Positions 25,871 to 39,295 of a stretch of 64,000 nt of DNA are shown here, in pieces. The position numbers were made by a program, and so were the translations under genes. Numbering within the stretch: the first letter of the stretch is position 1; each line of letters opens with the position of its first letter. The notes under the pieces were generated by a model. The model worked only from the letters and a program-made list of their open reading frames with translations, was not told the origin of the DNA and did not search any database. Origin of the DNA: Siniperca chuatsi (lineage: Eukaryota; Chordata; Actinopteri; Centrarchiformes; Sinipercidae); contig NC_058055.1 of the NCBI RefSeq assembly GCF_020085105.1, positions 21,371,822 through 21,435,821 of the forward strand. The letters run 5' to 3'.

Positions 25871-26264
25871 ATTTTTGAGTGTACACACTCAAATGGAGGA
25901 ACTTCTGACAACTGGAATAAAAGTTTTGACAAAATCTTGTAAAACTAAGTATTAATAAGTATTAATCTTTGGAAAAAACATTTTGCTTTCCCTTAATGAA
26001 GTCACACTTGACATATGTCGGCGGACCTATTGCATAATTCCCTGTGAGTACAAAACAATAAAAGTACATTGATTTTTAACTCTATCATGCATACTGTATA
26101 CTATTTGTATGTAGTTTGACGAATAAAATCTCAACACGAGGTTTGATTTATGTTGTTACTTGTGACAAGATGGCAGCAAATCTCAAAAGTAAACAAACCT
26201 CAAGCTTCAAATGGTCCCTTGAGAAACTTGTGGGTGACGTCTTAAAGCCCCTAAAAACTTAATC

Positions 26265-26820
26265 TTAAAGTAGCTTTTATAATAACAGTGTATCAAATGA
26301 CAATGTGAAAACGATGTGACAGTGTGAAAGGAGTCGCTCATGGTGATGAACCTACAGAGAATTATCACCTGAATCTTCAGCTTTATAGTGAGTTTCAGCC
26401 CATTGTTTAACTATCAGACCGCAACTTTACTGTTTTGGTTCACTCTCAACACTCTCATAGCATCGTTTTTTTTGCCCAACAGGCAGCTGTTTTCAGAGAA
26501 AAAGCTCTAAAAACCCACTGTACACTACCTGCTCAGCACCAAACAGCAGACAGACACAGTTAGCGACTAGCTGGTGAACATAGTGGAGCATTTAGCAGCT
26601 AAAGAGCCAGATATTTCCCTCAGGAGTTGGTGGAGACCAAAATCAGAGCTAAAAGAGAGTGAATATTAAGCTTATATTTATCAGGTGGCCACAAACATGA
26701 CTCCAAATGAATGATAATCTTGCTTTGTAACTGCTGGATGTGTAAATAAGTAATATGCAAATGTTGTTTTCACAATTTGTTTCTACTGGCCAAAAACTCA
26801 GTTATTGTAAGTTTAAGTAT
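26265..26820. repeat. Dispersed repeat family A, copy 2
   Basis: Same family as 3224-3580 and 38745-39295, more complete on its left side. It shares CAGCACCAAACAGCAGACAG, GACTAGCTGGTGAACA and TTTCCCTCAGGAG. Non-coding. Confidence 0.75.
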
Positions 26821-26889
26821 TTCTCTATAACATTAAATATTCATTACTGGATAAGCAAGAAGTTAAAGTTTCAAAAAAGCTATCCTTAG

Positions 26890-26921
<32 letters not shown>

Positions 26922-28899
26922 GAGTTTAACACTCAAATGTTATAAAAACTAATTTAATCTCCTTTATCAGGACTGTGTGGGTGTCTTTTGGTCAGATTCA
27001 ATTAGCAGTGGTTTGGCAAAATGAGCAAACAACCAAGTCAATTAATTTAGACATTACTAAATCATTCAGCTGATTGGTGCACAGAAATACATGACATCAC
27101 CTTTTTCCAACTGAGCCTGGCCCACTTCAAACCAGTAAAAAAAGAGAAGACAGAAATCTCCCACATGAAATAACTATGACTGTTCTAACTTTAACAGGAG
27201 AGTTTGTGTTCATGTAAGACCCAACTGCTTTTAAAGCCTCAGTATGTGGAGGTGGGGGTTTCAGACGTAAGACGATCAGACAAGCACTCTGTTTGAAACA
27301 CACTGAGGCCTTTAAACAGTGTTCAATGTTTTTCCTGCAGTCTATAGTTGTCAGTGCCGTGTGAGTGTTTATCCACAGCTAATACAAAGATGAATGCATA
27401 AAAAACACATGTGGACTGTTCTAAACTCGAGTCGGTGAGTTGCTGTGAATTTCCTGGCTGAGGTTTCACTGCCGTTGACCCCCTGACAGCCTTAAATCTT
27501 TCACCCCCAGAATTGATGCTTTGGGGTACATTTTGAACACACACTTGCATGCACAATGAATATCTTACTTTGTGTGTGTTACATGCAGAAAGTAATTTGT
27601 CAGATACAAAGACAGCTTGTTCCCTCTTTATCTTTCTCCTGCCCCTGCTGAGGACACAGTGGAGGTCAGTCAGCCCAGCTTGACATAAATAAAAGTGTGT
27701 GTGCTGGCATATGCATGTGGGTGTGAGCACAGGTAAATAAATATAAAATTATGTGTATGAATAAAATGGGTTATATTTGTGAATCTGTGTAAAATTGCCA
27801 TTCAGGAGGTTTACTCTTAACTCTGTGTGTTAGGAAAGCAGTACAGCAGCATCAGCACTTTCACTGATAACATTTCTTTTTGTTCATTCATGAAGAGAGG
27901 GCAGAGCTACATGGCTACCTGAGGTGCCGAGCTTCATAAACACTGCTGTACGATCAAATACCTGGTGGTGAATTTGGGGATAAAGCAGTTTTCAGACTAG
28001 CAGAAGAGTTTGTTTCTGTTCGATTCCTCCTTTGTCCCTTTCTGTCCTCCTTCAGTCATGTGGGTTTTGTACAGATGATTACCTAATCTGGCTAGTGACA
28101 ATCTTAAAAATATAAAGCCCATATAAAGGGCAGATGATGTTACTTAGCACCAGAAAACTTTAAAAGGGATGTAGAAGAAGCAGGCCGAGGGGTAAGTGCA
28201 AAAAAGTGGCATTTATTAATAAAAAGATTACTAATACAGAGGCAAAAAATGGAACCAACAAAATAAATTAAGCTGAAGCAAAAAGAACAAAAACAAAAAT
28301 AATGAAAGCTGCAGCCTCACAGCAAGCTGCCAACTCTTTCCTCCCTCCTACTCCAACGAATGGCAGTTTATCTTCTCAGCCTTACTGTAACCAAAGATAC
28401 TCCCTGGTGAGTGTAGGATGAGCTAAACAGAGATCGAGCACCGCAGTCATACAAAATAATTAACAAAGCACCAAATTTACTAGAACATCATTTACTGCAG
28501 AACTATCTTACCTATCTTCCTACACCTTTAAACCTGTTTTCACTATCACCGCTTGAGCAGCTGACCTACCCCAACATCCCAGAACAAAAACATCACACGC
28601 ACAGTAGGGTGAACCCCTTTCAACAGATCATCATCCCATGAATCAACAATACAACAGACAAATTAAACATGCTTGTGTTATTCATATAACCTGATTGATA
28701 ATTTATCAAATAACTGAAACATTGGACTGAATTGAATAATTAAGCAGACACACAAAAAAACACTTTTAATGTTGTGGGACACGCCCTAGTGAAATCGGAG
28801 AAAAGCAACCTTTTCACACCCATTAACCCAGAGTGTTGGCAGGAGACACTTTCTGGAAGTAAGGCCTTAATAGAAAAAGAGGCTTAAAGAGTAATTAAA
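26821..28899. other. Gene desert, nothing recognised
   Basis: Includes an ATT-rich run at about 26888-26920. The longer minus-strand frame 27730-27323 has no domain and no convincing splice context. Confidence 0.45.
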
Positions 28900-29565
28900 T
28901 TATTTTTTTGGAAGTTTATTTGGAAATTGAAGAAATATGTGAGGAGTCTTTGGCAATTAGACTCCATCGTGACGTCAAGGGGGTAGTGATGCCATGAGCT
29001 GTACAGGATTATCCCTCTGATGGAGTCTAGACACTGGTGGTGGTGATGAAGGGGGGAAGAGCAATGCTGAAGATCTGGATGAATGAGATGTGGAGCGGGA
29101 CTTCTGATGAGCTCAGTGGTAGGACCCGTGGACACTGGATGTGATGAGAAGTGGAGGTGAATGGGGTGGAAGAGGGTTGCATTGATCTGATGCTGAAATG
29201 ACAGCTGACAGCAGCAAAGAGGGCAACAGTTTTAAAGTCTGACAGCAATGAGGTGATTGGCACAGAGAGGTCATGGAAAAATCGGATTGTTTTAACTGAA
29301 AGAGTGAACGCTCTCAGTCAGCTGATTGAGTTGGAAGCAGGAAAAGGAAAAGAGAAAATAAATGAGTAGCATGAAGACTTCCTGATTGAACTTTGGCAAA
29401 GCTTAATTTTTTGACACTGTAAATTGCTATTTGAAAATTTTCTTTTAATGATATCTTCAATGTTCCTCAACAAAGAAACACAGGCGTCTCCTGGATAATT
29501 TAGCGATATACAGCTTTCTTCCACCTGAGAAATGTTGCCACAGTAAGGCCGTTCTTAAGAAAGGA
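28900..29565. repeat. Probable old transposon sequence beside L2
   Basis: The stretch has GGTGATGA- and GAATGGGGTGGAAG-like phrases and no open reading frame of note. It runs directly into the L2 3' end at 29566, so it may be part of the same composite. The family is not identified. Confidence 0.35.
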
Positions 29566-30115
29566 AGATGCCGAGATCCATGCCTGCATTACCAGCTCGT
29601 TGGATTATTGTAATGCACTCTTCACTGGTCTACCAAAAAAGCTGATTGGGAAACTTCAGCTAATTCAGAACTCATCTTTGACTTTTAACACAGAGTAGGA
29701 AAAGAGAGCACAGTACTCCTGTTTTAGCTACCCTGCACAGACTCCCCATTTCTTTTAGAATTTCAATGTCCTTTTGCTCACATACAAAGCTCTTAATGAT
29801 ATAGCACCTTCTTACATTTCAGACTTTTTAACTCTGTATCCACCAACAAGAGCTCTTAGGTCCTCTGATGCTGGTATTTTAACAGTTCCTAAAGTAACCC
29901 ACTGGGAAACTGCTTTTAGCTACTATGCTCCAAGACTGTGGAACACCCTGCTCAGTTACATTAGATATGCAAGCTCAACTGAAAAACAACTGGAGACCTT
30001 AGTATATTTTTATCTATTGTTTCTTGTTTTTAATGCCATACTGTAAAGCACTTTGAGCTGACTTTCATGTATGAAAGGTTGTATACAAATAAAGTTATTA
30101 TTTTATGTTATCGGT
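29566..30115 (+). mobile_element. L2-clade LINE 3' end
   Basis: The plus strand reads LDYCNALFTGLPKKLIGKLQ, then the frame 29774-30046 gives MLTYKALNDIAPSYISDFLT, ALRSSDAGILTVPK and APRLWNTLL. This is the L2 C-terminal region in a second, more diverged copy than the one at 1225-2890. It closes with AAAGCACTTTGAGCTGACTT and a TACAAATAAAGTTATTATT tail. Confidence 0.85.
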
Positions 30116-32690
30116 CAGAGCTGTTGTAAAATCAGAACGTTTCATTGTTGTGCAATTGTGAACAAAACATGTTGCCACAGTCACAGAATTTGTTGTAAAT
30201 TGACCCAGAATCTAAAAGTGAACCCATTTGACTAGAAAGTGTCATCTTTAGCTTCAGTTCGCCATTAGTACTGCACATGAAACAGAATTTTAAGCTCACT
30301 TAATTGGATGTTTCTCACTGGAATCCTTCTTGGAAGTCGTAGTTGACCAGGAGAGTTTCATGTCCATCGAAGCCTTGTGCTGTCAGTCACCTAACATTGT
30401 CTTTGACAAAAAGGAACAAGACTTTTACCTTGCTTTTATTAACATCAGTATTAATAAAGTTCTGCAGTGCAGCTGTGTATGTGTGTCCAGTACTGTACAG
30501 TATTTGGAGCACAGTGGGTGACATCAGGTCTGTAAGAGCAGCCCGACAAGACAATTTGTATGGTCCCCTACAGGATGAATGGGCTTCACCGTTATTGTAA
30601 TACAGTTAAAAGAGGCATGTCAGTACCCAATCTGGTTTTCATGCAGAAGCTGTATCATTTTACAGTAAGCACTAACAGATGAGCCCGAATAAATTGTCTT
30701 TTATTGTCAGTTAAATTTGCCTATTTGCCTCGAAGAATGCTTTGGTTGCCAGAGTGTGTTTGTGAGACACTTAAACTGTCATGGATCTCTATATTTCTCA
30801 TTGTCTGTATGTAAACCTAATGCTGATTTGTAATGATATGCATTATAAATGCAGATGTTGTGTCCAGGTGTCCTTTTCTGCTTTCCTTAGGCTTAGAGGA
30901 AAAGGGATAAATGGTTCAGCTGGTAAAGGCGTCAGTATGCTTCACATGAAGTGCTTGTTGGATTATCTAACCATCTCCTATTCAGTAATTGAGTTGGCCA
31001 CAGCGTCACCTCATCGTTGCTTTAATCAGAAATGGTTTCAGCTTTCAGTGGCACAGTTATACACAACAACTACAGTACAATGGTCAGTCATTTTAAATCT
31101 AAATCATCCAGTTAGGAACAACTTCTAGATTTCGTGGCTATACAGTTCACAGGGAGAAAACACAGTACAGTACATGGCTTTGCTTTACTCTGGTGAAGTT
31201 GCTGAAGGTTTTATGGCGTCTGATCCATAGGTCTGATCTTTGCCTCATCTGTGCAGGAAAGCGTCTCTGATTCACATTTCAAATCTAAAAGTCTCTAATC
31301 TAAAAATCACGGTGTCCGACTCTGCTTCATTTAATCACACAGAACAAAACATTCGTTAAAAACGTTAGAAACAAATGCCTGATGTAACTGAAGATATTTG
31401 ATATTTTTGTCAAGTCCGAAAATTAACATGTGAGTGTTGTACTTGAGGATGGTTGGTAGTGTGAGTGGGAAGGATGGACCAATTAAATTCAATTTATTTA
31501 TAGAGCGCCAATAACCTTCACAGTGCACATAACATTGCCCTCCTCCATCTTCCTGGTGAGTGAAAACAGACCAACCAGTTTGCTGTCGTCCAAAACCTTT
31601 TATACCCTGTCACCCACTGTCTGTGGCCAATCAGGGAGGGTCTTAGTGCCACTTTGACCTAGGTGGCATCAATCTCCTCTCAATTGTAGCTAAATGGTAC
31701 ACAATTGACAAAAATATAAAACACATTTACCCTCTTAAAACATACATATTGTTAGTGAAGTTGATAAACAAGTAAACAATCCCTTCTTTGGAAACTGACT
31801 ACTTTTACAGCAGAAAAAATTACCCACGAAGGCATTTTAAAGGGGAAGTGCACACCTTCTTCTTAAAGGACCAGGCAGGTCAGGGAATTAAAGTCTCCCT
31901 ACAGAAAGTCTCTGTGAGCAGAAAGACTAAACACAAGTGTACAAGTATTTCTCAAACATCACAAGTTCACGGCTCCTATAAATGTTGATGAGATGAGCGA
32001 GAGGAATGTGCACCTTCCTCTCAGCATACATACCAACATTGACTCAAGGAAATTACATATTGGGAATGAAGAAAGTAGGCTCCATGACAGTGAGACACCA
32101 GGCAGCTGCTCTGTATGTCCAGCATCACAGTGGAGTATTTTAGGTCTAAGCACAGTTCTGATTTTCTTCCTCACGGAAAGATCATTTGGTTTAATTACAT
32201 TACCTAATTTCCCCCGAGAGATCATTAAACTTTCATTTAATTAACCAGTTTTAGTCTTGTATATCCTGTTACATCAAACCTGTGAAATCACGTTACACAT
32301 CCAGGGTCTAAATTTAGATCTAATTTGAAAACATTACTTAATTTGTTGTGCCCATGCTGAATGTTTTTATTTTTCACTGTATCACGCTTGTGTCTCTGTG
32401 ACTGAACCATCAGCTGATGTTTGTTTGTATGATGTAGCGAGGTGTCATGTTGCATATTTTGCATGTACTCTGTTCTTTGCATGTTGACAAGTGAGGCATA
32501 TAGGTTTCCAGTAGACATGTTTGCTGTTGTAATCTGCAGGGTTGTTTTCCCAGTTGATTTAAATTAAAAATATTCCTAGGACTTATATACATATGAATGC
32601 TTATCATGTCATTGCCTGCATTTGGTGGTCAGTGCTTCTTCTGTTTTGTCAGTAAAATTGAAGATTCAAGTTGCTTGAATTCACAACAGA
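30116..32690. other. Gene desert, nothing recognised
   Basis: Non-coding AT-rich DNA. A short TTCAATTTATTTATAGAGCG motif near 31488 resembles the ends of dispersed fish repeats. No gene is called. Confidence 0.45.
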
Positions 32691-32855
32691 AAGAAGGAGA
32701 AAGAAAGAGAAATTGAGAGTGAAAAGAAAGAGAGAGAGACACCAGAAAAGCAAGACAAAGAGAGAGAAAATGTGAAAATGAAAAGGAACGAAAGACAGAG
32801 AGAGAAAAGACAAAAACAAAAGTGGCAGACATAGAGAGACAGAAAGGGAGAGTGT
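32691..32855. repeat. GA-rich low-complexity tract
   Basis: A long purine-rich run of GAGAAAGAAAGAG-like units, the source of the minus-strand Ser/Phe/Leu-rich frame 33120-32629, which is not a gene. Confidence 0.9.
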
Positions 32856-33061
32856 GGTGTTTTATAGAGGCCTTCAGCCTGTGACAGCTTTTGGGGAGAT
32901 CATTGTCTTGAAATGGAGACATCCGGAGGCCAAGGCATCGCTGTGTTTGACCAAGGAACAAAACAACCTCCCTCCTCCTCCTCCCCCAGCCACCGTCCAG
33001 TTCTCCCCTCCCTACATGGAGGTACAGGTGGCTGAGCTGCAAAACATAACGATCTTTCCCA

Positions 33062-33180
33062 AACATTAACCAAGCACATTCATGCTCCCAGGGTGATGAA
33101 TTCTTATGAAATGACCACATGGTTTTTCCTCTAGCACCACCTTCAGGACAAACCTTTTTGCCCCTCTACTACTAAGGCTA
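33062..33180. repeat. Fragment of dispersed repeat family B
   Basis: Shares CATTCATG, GGATGA- and TTTTCCTCTAGC-type phrases with 52920-53310 and 63660-64000. Non-coding. Confidence 0.5.
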
Positions 33181-33906
33181 TGAAATAACAAAACCCTTAG
33201 TATGTTTTTGATTTTATCCAACTCTGTAATGAACTTTGCGTCATAAGACTTTAGACTTTCAATCTTGTTATTTGTTTAAGAAGTTGATTAAATTGCCCAA
33301 CCCATGCAACATATCATATTTTCCAGTTTACTACATGTGTATAAACAGCAATTTAAACTCTTCTGAGACAAACTGAAAGTTAAAGCTACAGCAGTAAATA
33401 TTTTTATGTGCCAATGGGTCACATGACTGTGTGTAATGTGAAAGATGTCACTTGTAGTGACAAACCCACAGAGATTTATCACCTTTACGGTTCACTTTCA
33501 GCACTCACCCTGTAGCTGTGCTTACCTGCCTAGCAAACAGAAGTTAGCAAATAGATAGCCCCGTTTGGGACTGTGTGGGAGACGGTCCAGGATGCTTCCC
33601 ACTGAAAAGTTGACTGTGTGCTGCGCTTTATCGGTAAAAAATTGTGAAAATGTACATCTAGGTTACTTCTCTACCTCTGTTAAAGTGAAGCAGACAGGAC
33701 TGGGACTGTCTCCCATGCAAAAAATCTACTAATACAGCTTTAATTAACACAGCAATGATGTTCTCCTTCATCTTGATGTTGATGAGGTATTTAGAAGATT
33801 AGCACAATATTGCAAGATGCTTGCTACAAGCTTTTCTAACAACCACTATGCCAACACTTATGACTCTTTGAAAAATCTGTGTTTTTCTTTTTTTTTTCTA
33901 TTGCAG

Positions 33907-34068
33907 CTCTATTGTCGGTGTAAGGGGCCCTAACACAGCAGACTGCAGGGAAGAAATAGCCAATCAAAGCAGGTGGGCAGATCAGGCTGTCATCAGCTCA
34001 TTCCCCAGCAGGCCCATTTCCCATCAGCCATCAGTCAGCAAGCCACTCTGTTACGGACAGGTGGCCAG
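33907..34068 (+). other. Candidate unrecognised exon
   Basis: A strong pyrimidine tract ends TTTTTTTCTATTGCAG, and 162 bases later comes CCAG|GTAGGA. One frame stays open throughout (SIVGVRGPNTADC, EEIANQSRWADQAVISSFPS, ending YGQVA), and the length is a multiple of three. I know no matching protein. It may be a chance arrangement or a non-coding RNA exon. Confidence 0.25.
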
Positions 34069-34099
34069 GTAGGAAACACCAACATCTGCCGCCTGTGCT

Positions 34100-35337
34100 A
34101 CCTGATGGCTGTAGGTGTGTGTTGGGTGAAGACGCGGGGCGCTGGGTTAGTGTGTGTGTAGTTTTGTCTGTTCATTGATCATTTCATCACTTTGTCTCAT
34201 CAGTCATGTCTCTAGGTGTGTGTTTGTCTCTGTGTGTGTCGATGTTTTGTCTCTGTGTCTACCTCGGTGTGTATTTTCAAGTGTGTGGGTGTGTATGCGT
34301 GTGTGTGTGTGTGTAAAAGAGTCAAGGTGTATTTGTTTGTAATCCTAAATCCTTTATCATCCCAGTGTGGTTTTGATGTGCAAACTGTGTAGTACAGCTA
34401 ACCAATAATAGTTAGGGTTTTTTTCACGACCTGCATGATGTGTAAAGGTGATCAAACAGGAGGGGCCAGAGGCAAACTTTCAGCTGTAGGAATGTCAACA
34501 AGCATGGCTTCTAAAGAGTCATTGACATTATCACACAGGGACGAAAAAAGCCTAAATAATTTGGACATTTTAATCTTTCTGTCTGGGCCTCGTGAGGCGA
34601 CCATACACAGAATTGGTTATCAGTCACCATAGTTATGTCCCCATTAAAATGTTTTAACGAACTTTCTGAAATATCCACTGAATAAAATGTGAATTAGAGC
34701 GAAAACATTTGTTTTCATCAGCCTTCATTTTCAATAAACCAACTTTTTAATCTCAGCCAAGCGTAAAATAAAATGAAAATGCTCATTAAAATCAGGTGTG
34801 TGGAAATGTACCTTATGACTGACTCATGCCTGATGCCTGATACTGATTATTTATTTATTAGTCAGGGTGTCACAGAATGTGACTGATAGAGATAACACCA
34901 ATAGAAAATGAAAATGTATTTATTACTGAAAGAACAGAACTGACACAAGGTAGGAAAAAAACAGCTTTAAATGCTTTAAATAAAATCCATAATTTGTGTA
35001 AGGCTGCAGGTACAGTACGTCTGTCTGTTTTCAGGCTCAGGCTGATATTATAGGACTAATAATAACCACAACGGTGCAGCAACTGTACAGGACAAATATT
35101 TGGACCACATTTTTCCTGAATGAGCCAAGATGAACTTGGAATGGAAAATAAAAAAAGAAGAAGGAAAGACAAGGTGTTTTGACAAATGACAAAAAAGTAG
35201 ACAAATCTGCAAAGAGTGCTTTTATGATTCTTTCATAATTCAGATTAAACACACATCCATCATTTTAATTTTATGAATAAGCATGAATAATGTTAGAGTC
35301 ATCATTGCTGCTTGTGCTGTTATTCCTGTTTCCATGG
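34100..35337. other. Gene desert with TG-rich tract
   Basis: A TGTG-rich low-complexity stretch occurs at 34210-34315. Nothing else is recognised. Confidence 0.5.
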
Positions 35338-35520
35338 GTAATAATAACTTTATTCATATAGCAGCTTTCAAAACAAAGTTGCAGTAAAAACAAGTAATAA
35401 AAGTAAATAAAATCCTAAACATAAAATATTAATCAAGATAAAATCATTTAAACAGTTACAACAAATACCATCAGTTAAGACAAAGCCATAAGATAAAAGT
35501 GAGTTTTACGAAGAGGATAC
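35338..35520. repeat. Dispersed repeat fragment
   Basis: AATAATAACTTTATTCATAT and AGCTTTCAAAACAAAGTTGC mark the end of a dispersed fish repeat resembling the tail type found at 25545 and 54345. Non-coding. Confidence 0.5.
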
Positions 35521-36134
35521 TGAGTTTGTCTACCTGTTTATCTAATCTATGGTATTGCAGTCATGGTAAAAGACTTACACCTGTGGCTTCCTCTGAGACA
35601 CATGTAAGGGATTGGAGCACCCTCGATGATGGGGGGGACCTTGATCGATTTGTTGGACATGAACAGAAGAGCGAGGGCGGGAGGAAGCATAATTAGCTAA
35701 ATGGAGAACACTTTAATAACTCACAAATCAACCTGCTGACTGCTGGAACAATGTTATAGCCGACAGATACTCTGTGCTGTTTAACTTCATATGACCCATA
35801 TATGTATCAGGTAACTGAAAAATATGTTATGTCAGTGTAAGTCTTTTCCCATGAGGTGTTTACATTATTTTGTGTATCCCCTGTACATTCTGTACATTGC
35901 TTTGGCAGTCATGTCAATAACATAGAGAGAGAGACATAGAGGGAGAAAGAGAGAGAGAGAGAGTGTGTCCTCTTCTTCTCTGGGTTTCTCAGCCGTCTGC
36001 TGCAGGTGGCCGGGTGGTCGGGTTACAACCCCAGTGAAAGTATACACACACACACACACCTCTCTTTCCATGACATCTGAAAATTCCTATGGATTACTTC
36101 TAATTCTTGTGACAGATGGACAAATGGTGGTGGT

Positions 36135-36135
<1 letters not shown>

Positions 36136-36194
<59 letters not shown>
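36136..36194. repeat. (TG)n microsatellite
   Basis: About 29 TG units. Frames in both directions across it are artefacts. Confidence 0.97.
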
Positions 36195-36195
<1 letters not shown>

Positions 36196-36275
36196 CAGAG
36201 CAGCTGGGAGCACGAGGTAAAACCTGTAGCAAACCAACCAACAGGCTGCTGGGACAGTCAGACACCTGTTTTTGA

Positions 36276-36415
36276 CCCCCCCCATCCTCCCCCATCCCCC
36301 TCTTCTCCCCCAGACACTTGATACATGGGAGAGGGGGAGAGAGAGAGGGAGAGGGGATGGGGGGTGAGACAGAAACAGATAGGGGAGGAAAGGAAGGGGA
36401 GAAAGGGAGAAAACA
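36276..36415. repeat. C-rich then GA-rich low-complexity tract
   Basis: A C-rich run (36276-36312) is followed by purine-rich GGGAGAGAGAG units. Confidence 0.9.
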
Positions 36416-36494
36416 GCTGGATCAACTGAATGTTTCCGTTTTCTGTTTCCTGTCTCAGATTTGTCAGGACTGTTTCTAGCAGAGACCCAAGAGA

Positions 36495-37027
36495 CTTAAA
36501 GGGGAAATCAGTAACATTTTGACTTCTGTCCAACACAAAATTGATGATGATCAACACTGACATGCTGTGATTTATGTATTTTCCCAGACGCTTAGAACCC
36601 TATGCAGTCAAAAAATATGAATATGAAAACATGAATGTGTACAAAAAACTGAAGATTAGAGATTTAAATTCTCCAGGCAAAACTGAATGAAGAGGAGTTG
36701 TCCTCTGCCTGCACAGTGAAAGCTGTTTTCTGGTCCCAAAAGTCCTTAAACTCTATGATAATGTTTTGAAAGTAAAAACATGTCTAGGCTTTAACCGACT
36801 TACATTTGGTTGAAAAGTTGTTTATATGTAAACAGGTTGTCCTTTCTGCCCAGTGTGGCCATTATTCAGCCTAACAGTCTTTGAAATAGTAAACAGTAGA
36901 GCCCAACTGACAGATTGTAAGGCCAATAACATCATATACAAAAGGAAATTTCAGAGCAATTTTCACTTGGACATATCTGTATCAAGTGTTTGTTTATGTT
37001 AGCTGTTTATGTAAATGAGCCGATTTG
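36495..37027. other. Unassigned sequence
   Basis: No gene or clear repeat seen. Confidence 0.45.
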
Positions 37028-37295
37028 GGCTGCAACTAACGGTTGTTGTCGTGATCAATTAAGCTGGCGATAATTTAATCAATTAATTGTCCACAAAATC
37101 TCAGAAAATAGTGAAAAAAGCTCATCACCATTTCCTAAAACCCAAGTTGATGTCTTCAAATTGCTTGTTTTGTCCAACCAATAGTCAGGTTTTCAGTTTA
37201 CTGTCACATATGAGAAAGAAAAGCATCAAATCGCCACATCTGAGGAGCTGAAACTAAAGAATGTTTTGCATTTTTGCTTGACAATTAATAGATTA
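37028..37295. repeat. MITE-like dispersed repeat, truncated
   Basis: Begins GGGCTGCAACTAACGGTTGT and contains TCAATTAATTGTCC, TTGTTTTGTCCAACCAATAG and TTTCAGTTTACTGTCA, the texture of a very common fish hAT-like MITE. The far inverted repeat is weak or missing. Non-coding. Confidence 0.65.
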
Positions 37296-37619
37296 GCAAA
37301 GTGTCAAAGTATGGATATCAGCCTAAAAACCCAGTATTGGCCAGGCTGTAGTCAATAGTCTCTGACAGTTGAATCTGATAATTTTGATCTAAATAATCCA
37401 GAATAAAACAGATCTCTGTTTTAGTTCTTGAAATAAATGAAATTATTTTGTGAGGTGGGGGTTGTAGCCAAGCGCTGTTCAGTGGAAACACTGGTTTGGA
37501 CATGTTTTGTGTACAGTTTGCTAGTGTTCCTAAATGTGAAACAGTAATGGTAATCTTTATTGACAACCCTCCAGATAAACCTCTGAAACAGACAGTCGGC
37601 TTCATTTTGTTTCTTACAG

Positions 37620-38125
37620 CCTTCTTGCCCGCGGACGTTAACAAGATGCCTGAATGAACATCTCTCACAGCGCCTTTGCTCCACCTACTGTACTCGGGTG
37701 TTTAATGTTTCTTCATGATTTATTCGGTGTCAAAATGTTTGCTGAGAAACACGGGGCAGACAGAGTTGGGAGGAAGCCGAGGCGGCCTCCTGACCGCAGA
37801 GAAACAGTGCCAAAGCCGCAGTCAGACAACAGGTGAGCGGTTACGCTCTCAGGCACGTCTCATTGATATTCTAACCTATTGCACTTTCCCAGGGAGAGGA
37901 CTCCCCTGTGGAAACACATTACTGCCGTACAGCTCCCCCCCTCCAGGCTTTGATCCTCTCAATGCGAAGCAGATCGCAGCCGAGACTGAACGGCAGTTAA
38001 TACGGCCAGCGTGGTTCAGAGGAGACAGCAGGAGAGTGGGAGTGTATGTGAAAGTATCTGTGGATGTCTGTGGGTGAGTGTATCGAGGGTGGAGCAGCGG
38101 TGCTAACTTCATCAACATGTGTGTG
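37620..38125. other. GC-richer segment, no gene called
   Basis: Locally higher GC with several overlapping open frames (37654-37836, 37715-38077) and a decent donor motif AACAG|GTGAGC near 37832. No domain and no partner exon could be found, so it is left as unexplained. Confidence 0.3.
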
Positions 38126-38744
38126 GGTTTTTTTTTTTTTGTTGTTTTTTTAGTTCACCCAAATAACAAACCACATATTCCTTTCTTTACTCTTGTGATA
38201 TCTAGCCATGCAGATCGTTTTATTTCTTGCTGCGGAGAGTTCTGCTATCTCTCCAATAAAATGGAGGTGAATGGAAGTTAGTTTGTTTTCAGTCCACGTT
38301 CAATAGAAAATTGTTTTAAATAAAAACAGTTTGAGTGTAGTGATGGAGAGTAACAAAGTACATTTACTGTGGTCAAGTACGGTTTTTAGCTTCTTGTACT
38401 TTACTTGACTATTTACATTTTATACTACTTTATACTTCTACTCCATTACATTTCAGAATATTGTAGTTTTTACTTCAGTACATCTATCTGACAGCTATTG
38501 TTACTTTGCAGATAAAAATTAAATGTTTAAATATTACATAAAAAGACATAAATCATCTTGTGCATTGTTTTAGATTAAAATGCACTATATAAAGTAGTTA
38601 AAATAAGCTCCACCTCGATCAGCTACAACATTAAAATGCTGTTTACATAGTAATGTATCAGTAACAATAATCCAGTAGTCTAATATACTGTATATATTAA
38701 TATAACCCTCTGCATAATGAGTACTTTTACTTTTGGAACTTAAA

Positions 38745-39295
38745 AGCGGCAATAATTGATATTTTTATAATAATAATGTATCAAATGACCATATGAAAAC
38801 AATGTCGCTAATAGTGATGAATCTGCAGCTCCTCTCTGCTTTATGGAGCTTTATAGTGAAGTCAGATTTCTGACTTTACTGTTTTGGTTCAGTCTCACCG
38901 CTCTCACAGCATCATATTCGGCTGCAGCAGAATTCAGAGAAAAAGCACTAAAAACCAACTGTACACTACTCGCTCAGCACCAAACAGCAGACAGACACAG
39001 TTAGAGACTAGCTGGTGAACACAGTGGAGCATTTAAGAGTCAGATATTTCCCTCAGGAGCTGGTAGAGACCAAAACAGAGCTGAAAGAGAGTACATATTG
39101 GACTTACATTCATCAGGACACAAACATGACAGATGAATGACAATGTCGCTGCATAGCTGCTGAATGTGTAAATAGGCAACTGCTTGTTAACAAATTCACC
39201 ATATCAACTCAAAAGATGACGGTATGTCAGTGAAACAACTTGTTTCTGCTGCCCTCAAGTGGCAAAAAAAAGAAGAAGTACAATTTGCTGTAAAT
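38745..39295. repeat. Dispersed repeat family A, copy 3
   Basis: Contains CAGCACCAAACAGCAGACAG, GACTAGCTGGTGAACA and a TTTCCCTCAGGAGCTGGTAG run, parallel to 26265-26820. It lacks a short AGCAGCTAA piece present in the other two copies. Non-coding. Confidence 0.75.

Noticed and set aside
32629-33120. 163-codon minus-strand frame
   Set aside because: Mostly Ser/Phe/Leu from the GA-rich tract; no domain or splice support.
35965-36295. Frames rich in CVCVCV or THTHTH
   Set aside because: Translations of the (TG)n microsatellite.
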